Shown here: piece after piece, positions 6,584-12,284 of the stretch | Numbering within the stretch: the first letter of the stretch is position 1 | Layout: each line of letters starts with the position of its first letter | From: JAZDLC01 sp043802345 | Lineage (GTDB): Bacteria; Planctomycetota; B15-G4; JADJEK01 | Assembly (NCBI GenBank): GCA_043802345.1 | Contig: JAZDLC010000054.1 | Span: 1 to 12,284, forward strand | DNA length: 12,284 nt | Reading direction: 5' to 3' | Made by a program: the position numbers and the translations under genes | The notes under the pieces: model-generated | Told to the model about the DNA's origin: nothing | The model's input: the letters and a program-made list of their open reading frames with translations, nothing else | Database searches by the model: none

Positions 6584-8878
6584 TCAGTCGATCACCATCG
6601 TCCCCTCGCCCACCGGCGGGGTCGGCGTCACGGTGACCTTGTACTTGTCACCCTGCTGACCGCCCAGGTTGAGCGTGTACTGGCCGGTCTCGGTCAGGGT
6701 GATGGGGGCGGTGTAGTACTTCCCGTCGTCTCCGAGCGTCATCGGCCCGGTGAAGGAGGTGGTGGCTCCGGACGGCGCGTCCATGTCCAGGCTGGCCGGC
6801 GCGGCGGCGCCGCCCTGCGGCTTGACCGCGATCGAGAGCGTGGCGTCCTTGACCGCGTAGAGCTTGATCGAAGCGAAGAGCGAATCGCCGACCTTGACCT
6901 TCACCTTCTGCTCCCGCCCCTTCTTCTTCAGCTTGTGGCTCGTGAGCATTTTGTAGTTGCCGATGCTGCCGTTGTCGCCGGTGACTCGCAGCAGATAGGT
7001 GCCGTGGTCAGGAGCCTTGAACTTCAGGTTCTGCTTTCCCTCTGCGGTCGGCGCGTCCTTGGTCCAGCTCTTCACGACCACGTGATCGAGGTCCATGATC
7101 TCCACGTGGATCCTGCCGAGGTTCTCTGCCGGAAGGCTCGGGTCGGCCGCGACCACCTTGAACTTGAGCTTCTCCCCCTTGGTGGCCTCGAAGGAGGCCC
7201 AGTCCTCGTCGGACGCTGACGCGACCTGGCCCAAAAGCTCCACTCCCGGGTGGAAGCGGGGCGGTCCGTCGACGGTCACGGTCACGGCTTCCGAGAGGAA
7301 CTCCACGCCGTCGAACGATCCGGAGGTAGGATCCCAGGTGCCGCTGAAGCCGGGCACCTTGGTGACGCCCACGAAGTAGATGGGCCGGTGATACAGCTCC
7401 ACCATGTGCGGAATGGAGAAGGTCGCCTGGGCTTGGCCGTTCGGATCCAGGGTCCCGCTGAGGTTGCCGAACAGTCCGCTGCCGAGATGGTCGAGGACCA
7501 GATCCATGGTGGCGTCCGGCTCCACGTCGGCCGTGCGGCTGCCGGTCACCTGGAGGCCCGGAGTCTGGCCGAGCGACGGCAGGAGGACGAACGACCGTCC
7601 TCCCATGCCCGGGAACTCGAGGTCGAACGTCACGCTCTCGCCGATGGCGCTCCCGCCGCCGACGGTGATCGTGGGCATGGTGAAGATCCGGGCGTTGACC
7701 GCGCCGTCGCCGTTGGCGTCGTGCCAGACCGTGATCAGTCGCTCACCGCTCTGAACCAGGCACGACTTGCCCTTCTGCTGCTGGCCTGCAGTGTTCTCAT
7801 GGACCTGAACCTCGTCCGAGAGGGGAACGCCGTTGCGGTCGAACATGCGCACCAGCACGTCGAAGTCGCCGCCCGCGTTGCACTCCCATGTCACCACGAA
7901 GTTACCGGCGTAGTCCATCGTGACCTGCGGGTCCTGCTGGTTTCCGGCGGTGGTCTGCGTGATCAGGAACTGATCGCCCCTCGGCAAGCCGTTCGCGTCG
8001 AACAGCCGGCCGAACACGCCGAAGCCGTTGCCGTCGAGTCCGCTCTCGTCCTGCCAGACCACCACGAAGTTGCCCAGGCCGGACATCGCCACCGAGGGGT
8101 CTCGCTGCATGCCGGCCGAGACGGTGTTCACGAGCCGGGAAGAGCCGAGCGCCGCGCCGTCCTGGTTGAACAGCCGCACCATGACCTCCCGCGGGGCTCC
8201 CGTGACGCCGCTCGCGTCGACGTAGGCGCAGACGAAGAGGCCGTTCCGGCTGCAGGAGAGGCTCGGGTCGATCTGTGTCGCGCTGCTCGCCTCGTTGATC
8301 AGGAACTCGCCGGAGAGCGGCGCGCCGGTCCGGTCGAAGATCCGTCCCACGCATCCGCAAGACCCATCGGTGCCGTCATCGCCCCAGGCCACCATCACCC
8401 GCCCGTTGACCATGAAGGCGGCGTGCGGCTCGAACTGCGAGTTCACGGTGTTGACATTCAGCAGTTGCTCCGCGCCGTAGGCGCTGCCATCGGCGTGGAA
8501 GAAGCGTCCACCGGCGGCCATCAGATCGCCGTCGTTCCCGTTTCTGTCGCTGAAGCCGACGAAGTAGTCACCGGTGGACGGGTCCATGGCGAGATACGTC
8601 TCGTCCTGAGTGCCGTAGTTGATGGTCGGGTTGACCAGCTCGTCATCGGCGAGCGGCCGGCCATCCTGGTTGAACCGGCGCGCATAGATATCGCCCTGGG
8701 CGTAGGAGATGACGAAGTTCCCGTCATCGTCGCAGCCCACCCACACATCATGCTGATCGTAGGCGGTGCGGCTGGTGGCGACGAACTCGGTTCCGAGCGG
8801 CTCGATCTCGTGTGCCGGCGTCGCGGAAGAGAGGGCCAGGGAGAGAAGGAGGGTCAGTGCTGGGTGGATCGAACGCAT
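6584..8878 (-). CDS. Secreted propeller-repeat protein with PPC-like domain
   Basis: A 764-residue exported protein of unknown function. Residues 1-22 are a signal peptide with likely signal peptidase I cleavage after TPA (22/23). Residues about 45-400 hold roughly seven repeats of about 50 residues. Each carries a GNFVVVWQD-like strand pair, an FDANGLPRG-like turn and an FLITQTTAGNQQDP-like end. The clearest copies are at 149-197, 203-252, 258-309 and 315-362, and seven copies would suit a seven-bladed propeller. Residues about 403-535 look like an all-beta domain. Residues about 545-645 resemble a bacterial pre-peptidase C-terminal domain (EDWASFEA, then GTYLLRVTGDNG and GNYKM). A Lys-rich stretch (649-662) leads to a last beta-rich domain. 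I see no catalytic motif. The gene stands alone, facing the ATPase gene and diverging from the YkgJ-type gene. The ATG start gives a normal signal peptide, with a weak GGAAA upstream. Confidence 0.88.
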   Translation of the reverse strand: MRSIHPALTLLLSLALSSATPAHEIEPLGTEFVATSRTAYDQHDVWVGCDDDGNFVISYAQGDIYARRFNQDGRPLADDELVNPTINYGTQDETYLAMDPSTGDYFVGFSDRNGNDGDLMAAGGRFFHADGSAYGAEQLLNVNTVNSQFEPHAAFMVNGRVMVAWGDDGTDGSCGCVGRIFDRTGAPLSGEFLINEASSATQIDPSLSCSRNGLFVCAYVDASGVTGAPREVMVRLFNQDGAALGSSRLVNTVSAGMQRDPSVAMSGLGNFVVVWQDESGLDGNGFGVFGRLFDANGLPRGDQFLITQTTAGNQQDPQVTMDYAGNFVVTWECNAGGDFDVLVRMFDRNGVPLSDEVQVHENTAGQQQKGKSCLVQSGERLITVWHDANGDGAVNARIFTMPTITVGGGSAIGESVTFDLEFPGMGGRSFVLLPSLGQTPGLQVTGSRTADVEPDATMDLVLDHLGSGLFGNLSGTLDPNGQAQATFSIPHMVELYHRPIYFVGVTKVPGFSGTWDPTSGSFDGVEFLSEAVTVTVDGPPRFHPGVELLGQVASASDEDWASFEATKGEKLKFKVVAADPSLPAENLGRIHVEIMDLDHVVVKSWTKDAPTAEGKQNLKFKAPDHGTYLLRVTGDNGSIGNYKMLTSHKLKKKGREQKVKVKVGDSLFASIKLYAVKDATLSIAVKPQGGAAAPASLDMDAPSGATTSFTGPMTLGDDGKYYTAPITLTETGQYTLNLGGQQGDKYKVTVTPTPPVGEGTMVID

Positions 8879-8941
8879 GGCGTGTTTCCGGTCAGGAACC
8901 TAGAAAGGGGGCACCAGTCGATCTCCGCCTTGCTTGGAAGA

Positions 8942-8970
8942 AGAGTACCACGCAATCCGGGGACTGCCAA
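8942..8970 (-). promoter_or_regulatory. Candidate promoter of the secreted propeller protein
   Basis: Reading leftward, TTGGCA (8970-8965) and TACTCT (8947-8942) are separated by exactly 17 nt. This fits a sigma-70-type promoter: -35 matches at 5 of 6, and -10 keeps the TAnnnT frame. It would leave a leader of about 55-60 nt before the ATG at 8878. It is a pattern match only. Confidence 0.4.
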
Positions 8971-8982
8971 ATCGTCCACAAA

Positions 8983-8998
8983 TACTGTAATTACAGTA
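8983..8998. promoter_or_regulatory. 16-bp perfect palindrome, candidate operator
   Basis: TACTGTAATTACAGTA is a perfect palindrome and is strikingly AT-rich for this sequence. It ends 3 nt before the ATG at 9002 and lies 12 nt upstream of the candidate -35 of the leftward gene, so a bound dimer could control both directions. The half-site CTGT...ACAG resembles a LexA-type box, but the spacer is 4 nt rather than the 8 of E. coli. TGTA...TACA also recalls BlaI/MecI/CopY-type boxes. The regulator is unknown. Confidence 0.6.
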
Positions 8999-9001
8999 CT
9001 T

Positions 9002-9451
9002 ATGAAGAACCCCTGGTACCGGAACGGGCTCCGCTTCGACTGCCACCGCAGCGGCAAGTGCTGTTCCGGCCCGACCGGACGGGTCTGGTTCACGCCAGAC
9101 GAGCTGCAGGCGATGTCAGCGCGGCTCGAGCTGCTGCCATTCGAATTCCTCCAGCGGTACGCGCGGAGGCTGGGAGGGCGCTGGTCGCTGGTCGAGGTCA
9201 CGGGGGCCACTGGCCTGGACTGCGTCTTCCTCGACCGGGATCAGAGCGGCCTCAGTTCCTGCAGGATCCATGAGGTCCGTCCGGCCCAGTGCCGCACCTG
9301 GCCATTCTGGCCGGAGAACGTGATCAGTGAAGCCTGTTACATCGAGAAGGGGCAGGTCTGCCGCGGGATCCGGGCCGGCCTGAACGGAGTGGGAAAACTC
9401 TACGAGCTCGAGGAGATCGAACGTCACCGACTCGATACCCCACAGACCTGA
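9002..9451 (+). CDS. YkgJ-family cysteine cluster protein
   Basis: A 149-residue protein of the YkgJ/zinc- or iron-chelating cysteine-cluster family. The signature FDCHRSGKCC places C14, C20 and C21 near the N-terminus, followed by LDCVFLD (C74), SSCRIHEVRPAQCRTWPFWP (C87, C97), then C112 and C120. The family is thought to bind a metal or Fe-S centre, but its biochemical role is unknown. The ATG at 9002 puts the cysteine cluster at the usual place near the start. There is no Shine-Dalgarno because the AT-rich palindrome occupies that position, so the message may be leaderless or start differently. The transketolase gene follows 41 nt later on the same strand and may share the transcript. Confidence 0.88.
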   Translation: MKNPWYRNGLRFDCHRSGKCCSGPTGRVWFTPDELQAMSARLELLPFEFLQRYARRLGGRWSLVEVTGATGLDCVFLDRDQSGLSSCRIHEVRPAQCRTWPFWPENVISEACYIEKGQVCRGIRAGLNGVGKLYELEEIERHRLDTPQT

Positions 9452-9492
9452 ATTTGTGGCGCCTGCTCAGCGGAGAATCCTAGGATAGGAAG

Positions 9493-11817
9493 ATGCGAAA
9501 CATCCTCCCAGACCCACAAGTTCGACATCATCTCGGCCACTTCGAAACAGCTGCGGACCTCATCGACCAGCTCATGGACCTGACTCTGAACTACCGTCAG
9601 AGCGGCCATCCAGGAGGGTCCCGGTCCAAGGTGCAACTGTTCCTCTCCCTGCTGCTGTCTGGCGGCATGCGCTACGACATCCGCAGGCCGACACTCTCGT
9701 TCGCCGACAGGTTCATCCTGGGCGCCGGACACTGCACGCCGCTGCTCTACTCGACACTGGCTCTCCTGAATGAGTTCGTGCGCACTGCCGGCTCGGTGAC
9801 AGGGGATGACTGGTTCCAGCTCGACGCGCGTCCCGAGCGGGTCCTGCTCGCGGAAGACCTGCTGACGTTCCGCAGAAACGGTGGCTTGTCGGGACATGTC
9901 GAGGTCGAAGGGAAGACGCTGTTCGCCAAGGCAAACACCGGCCCGTCCGGTCATGGCGTCCCGGCCGGCGCGGGCGAAGCGCTGGCGCTGCGCCACGCCG
10001 GCGCGGGAGATGTCTGCGTCTTCACTCTCGAAGGAGAAGGGGGTCTGAGCGCCGGGGCCTGCCACGAGACCCAGAACTCCGCCTGGGGGCTGGGGCTCCA
10101 CAACTACGTGCTGATGCTCGACTGGAACGACTACGGCATCGACGCGCACAAGCACTCCTCCGTGGTGCATGGTCATCCGAAGCAGTGGTTCGGCGCCCAC
10201 GGCTGGCGAGTGGCGGGAACCGAGGAAGGGACCGACTTCGTCTCGCTGATCGAAGCTTTCCGGACGATTCTCGAGGACAAGGATCCGGCGGGCCGACCGG
10301 CGCTGATCTACGCCAAGACCAAGAAGGGCAGGGGCCTGGGCCCGGAGTTGGCTGACTACCGGAGCCATGGCGCCATGCACAAGCCGAACTCCCCCGCCTT
10401 CTGGGAAACCAAGCGGCCCTTCCAGGAGAAGTACGGAGTCCGCTTCGAGGGGTTCGGCGAGGGACCGCCGGCGGGCGACGCCTTCCGCGAGCAGACCCGG
10501 ACCAATATCGAGTTGGTGCTCGATGTGATGCGCAAGGACGAGGACCTGGTCCGCTTCGTGGCGGGTCGGTTGCGGTCCGCCGCGGCAGAGGTTCCGGAGC
10601 AACCGAAGGGATTCTGGTGGGATCGGACCATCGACCCGGCCAAGGACGAGCGCATCCTGAACGTGGAGCGGTACCCGGCGGAAGTTTTCGTTGCCGCGGG
10701 CGAGAAGGCTCCGAACCGTACGGGCTTGTCCGCCTGGGGTGCCTATGTCAACGGGATCTCCCACGAAGTTGCCGGCAGGCCGCTCTTCCTGGCGTGCGCC
10801 GCGGACCTGGCCGAGTCGACCAATATCGCTGGCTTCGCCAAGGCCAGCGGCGGTTTCAAGGGGTTCGGCTGGTACCAGAGGGACGAGAATCCTCACGGAG
10901 CGCTGCTGCCCCAGGAGATCACCGAGTTCACCAACTCCGCCATCGTCTCCCATCTGGCCACGGTCAACTTCAGCTCCCGGCCGGAGGAGGAGTATGTCGG
11001 CTACTTTGGCGCCTGCTCCACGTACGGGTCGTTCTCGTACCTGAAGTACGGCCCCATGAGGCTCTTCTCGCAGATGGCCCAGGACACCCAGCTCAAGCTG
11101 GGCAAGGTGCTCTGGGTGGCGGGACATTCCGGTCCGGAGACCGCCGAGGACTCGAGAACACACTTCGGGATCTTCGCTCCGGGAGTGACCGACCTGTTCC
11201 CGACCGGTCATGTCATCGACCTCCATCCGTTCGACCACAACGAGGTGCCGGTGCTCCTGGCCGCTGCCATGAACTGCGATGCGCCGATCATCGCGCTGCA
11301 TCTGACCCGGCCCGCGGTGATGACTCCCGATCGGGAGGCGTTGGGGTCGGAGTCGTACCTCGCGGCCGCGAAGGGCGCCTACGTCCTGAAAGGATGGGAC
11401 GATAGCCGTGGCAAGCGAGCGGGGACGGTGATCTTCCGGGGGACCAGCCCGGTGAAGGCAGCCTTCGAACTGCTCCAGGATCACAAGGACGAGCTGCCGA
11501 ACGTCCGCTTCGTCGCCGCGCCCAGCCGCTATTTGTTCGAGCGGCAGCCGCAGGCCGAGAGAGACCGCGTGCTGTCGTGGAGCGACTGGCAGGACTCGAT
11601 GGTGGTCACCAACAACGGCCTGCGGACGCTGCACGACTGGCTCCCGAACAAGGTCGCCGAGGAGTACAGCATTTCTCCGGATCATGACAATCGCTGGCGG
11701 ACCGGCGGCAGCGTGGACGAGATTCTCGAGGAATCGCATCTGACCTGGCCCTGGGTCCTGAAGGGAATTCAGCGCTTCGCCGCGGAGCGCGCAGAGCGCC
11801 TGGAGCGCCTGCGATGA
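9493..11817 (+). CDS. Transketolase-like thiamine diphosphate enzyme
   Basis: A 774-residue full-length transketolase-type protein, longer than the usual 660-680. Classic transketolases move a two-carbon ketol unit between sugar phosphates in the pentose phosphate pathway. Landmarks are SGHPGGSRSK (37-46), GAGHCTPLLY (77-86), NTGPSGHGVPAGAGEAL (148-164), and the thiamine diphosphate/metal motif beginning GEG (181-183) and ending DWN (N212), close to the family spacing. KTKKGRGLG (275-283) follows. In the pyrimidine-binding part come ACAADLAEST (434-443), a likely catalytic Glu in TEFTNSAI (E478) and HSGPETAEDSRTHFG (545-559). The motifs diverge clearly from TktA, so another donor or acceptor is possible. 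AGGA at 9482-9485, 7 nt before the ATG, supports the start. The stop overlaps the next gene by 4 nt, suggesting coupling. Confidence 0.87.
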   Translation: MRNILPDPQVRHHLGHFETAADLIDQLMDLTLNYRQSGHPGGSRSKVQLFLSLLLSGGMRYDIRRPTLSFADRFILGAGHCTPLLYSTLALLNEFVRTAGSVTGDDWFQLDARPERVLLAEDLLTFRRNGGLSGHVEVEGKTLFAKANTGPSGHGVPAGAGEALALRHAGAGDVCVFTLEGEGGLSAGACHETQNSAWGLGLHNYVLMLDWNDYGIDAHKHSSVVHGHPKQWFGAHGWRVAGTEEGTDFVSLIEAFRTILEDKDPAGRPALIYAKTKKGRGLGPELADYRSHGAMHKPNSPAFWETKRPFQEKYGVRFEGFGEGPPAGDAFREQTRTNIELVLDVMRKDEDLVRFVAGRLRSAAAEVPEQPKGFWWDRTIDPAKDERILNVERYPAEVFVAAGEKAPNRTGLSAWGAYVNGISHEVAGRPLFLACAADLAESTNIAGFAKASGGFKGFGWYQRDENPHGALLPQEITEFTNSAIVSHLATVNFSSRPEEEYVGYFGACSTYGSFSYLKYGPMRLFSQMAQDTQLKLGKVLWVAGHSGPETAEDSRTHFGIFAPGVTDLFPTGHVIDLHPFDHNEVPVLLAAAMNCDAPIIALHLTRPAVMTPDREALGSESYLAAAKGAYVLKGWDDSRGKRAGTVIFRGTSPVKAAFELLQDHKDELPNVRFVAAPSRYLFERQPQAERDRVLSWSDWQDSMVVTNNGLRTLHDWLPNKVAEEYSISPDHDNRWRTGGSVDEILEESHLTWPWVLKGIQRFAAERAERLERLR

Positions 11818-12284
11818 TGAGAGTCGCCCGGCTCGTCCCGGCCCTGCTCCTGTTGCTGGGAGCGTGTGGCCGGGACGAGTTCGAGGTTCTGGATCCTGAT
11901 CGCTTCCACAGCGTTATTCCAGAGGGAAGCTCGGTCCGGACGCTCGGCGTTGGGCTCGGTTTCACGGAAGGCCCGGTCTGGATCGATCGGGACGGCGGTT
12001 TCCTCGTTTTTTCCGACCTGTGGGGCGGCCGGCTCCTGAAATGGAGCGATGGCGAGGGCGTGGTCCTCTTCCGCGAGGCGGCAAACGAGCCGAACGGCAA
12101 CGCGCTCGACCGGCAAGGGAGGCTCATGACCTGCGAGCACGCCGCCAGGCGGATCACTCGCACCGAGGCGGACGGCCGGGTGGTCCTGCTCGCGGACCGG
12201 TTCGAGGGGGGGCGGTTCAACTCACCCAACGATTTGATCGTGCACTCGGATGGATCGGTCTGGTTCACCGATCCGACCTACGGG
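11814..12284 (+). CDS. SMP-30/gluconolactonase-like lipoprotein, C-terminus beyond window
   Basis: The first 157 codons of a six-bladed-propeller protein of the SMP-30/gluconolactonase/LRE family, whose members hydrolyse sugar lactones with a divalent metal. Residues 4-18 form a lipoprotein signal ending in the lipobox LGAC with C18, followed by Gly-Arg. A periplasmic lipoprotein is likely, and there is no Asp at +2 that would signal inner-membrane retention. Family motifs are FTEGPVW (50-56, E52 a predicted metal ligand), NEPNGNALD (91-99), LMTCEH (104-109) and FNSPNDL (135-141, N139 a predicted ligand), then WFTDPTYG (150-157). The ATG at 11814 overlaps the transketolase stop, and a second ATG at 11817 is possible. 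Gene order suggests a role in sugar or sugar-acid metabolism, which is inference. Confidence 0.9.
   Translation, partial: MMRVARLVPALLLLLGACGRDEFEVLDPDRFHSVIPEGSSVRTLGVGLGFTEGPVWIDRDGGFLVFSDLWGGRLLKWSDGEGVVLFREAANEPNGNALDRQGRLMTCEHAARRITRTEADGRVVLLADRFEGGRFNSPNDLIVHSDGSVWFTDPTYG

Noticed and set aside
7250..9001. Long in-frame upstream extension of the YkgJ-type gene
   Set aside because: It is antisense to the secreted propeller gene and contains no domain. The family start fits the ATG at 9002.
9424..11739. A 771-codon open frame on the minus strand antisense to the transketolase gene
   Set aside because: The protein is Arg/Gly/Ala-rich without family features, and the opposite strand shows a clear transketolase. 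Such long antisense frames are common in GC-rich DNA.
1..12284. CRISPR arrays, tRNA or rRNA genes, IS elements
   Set aside because: I saw no regularly spaced repeats, cloverleaf-like segments, transposase motifs or terminal inverted repeats.

Overview
The window is GC-rich bacterial chromosome, with G/C-heavy third codon positions and several GTG or TTG starts. Gene content suits a Gram-negative, environmental, probably heterotrophic bacterium: three lipobox-bearing exported proteins, a periplasmic binding protein-dependent importer, large secreted beta-propeller proteins and a phospholipid-linked lipoprotein maturase. The secreted-protein style, and an intergenic inverted repeat built on a degenerate ACGAAG motif, recall Acidobacteriota, Planctomycetota and related deep phyla. 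That placement is only an impression. No mobile element, CRISPR array, tRNA or rRNA was seen.

Layout. Positions 1-4493 are a leftward cluster of four genes, read from right to left. They are a lipoprotein substrate-binding protein of the cobalamin/iron-siderophore class (4493-3573), a membrane-anchored SGNH hydrolase (3569-2577), an Lgt-type prolipoprotein diacylglyceryl transferase (2466-1675) and a large FG-GAP-like propeller protein that runs off the left edge (1678-1). Short gaps and a 4-nt overlap suggest an operon. Diverging from it across about 120 bp are the matching FecCD/BtuC-type permease (4616-5698) and its ATPase (5698-6480), which share one base. The three importer parts therefore sit on two divergent transcripts.

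Positions 6481-6583 separate convergent genes. They hold a 66-bp near-perfect palindrome and a second, smaller GC-rich hairpin. A leftward gene (8878-6584) follows. It encodes a 764-residue secreted protein with a signal peptide, about seven propeller-type repeats, a beta-sandwich-like middle and a pre-peptidase C-terminal (PPC)-like domain.

From 9002 rightward comes a second unit: a YkgJ-type cysteine-cluster protein, a divergent full-length transketolase and an SMP-30/gluconolactonase-like lipoprotein cut by the right edge. The last two overlap by 4 nt. The 123-bp divergent space before it carries an AT-rich 16-bp perfect palindrome and a plausible promoter for the leftward gene.

Working together: the binding protein, permease and ATPase form one ABC importer for a metal-chelate or corrinoid. 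Lgt would lipidate the binding protein, and possibly the SGNH and SMP-30 proteins. Transketolase and the lactonase-like protein point to sugar metabolism. I found no clear new defence or biosynthetic system. The most unusual elements are the large palindrome, the 16-bp palindrome and the atypical Lgt.
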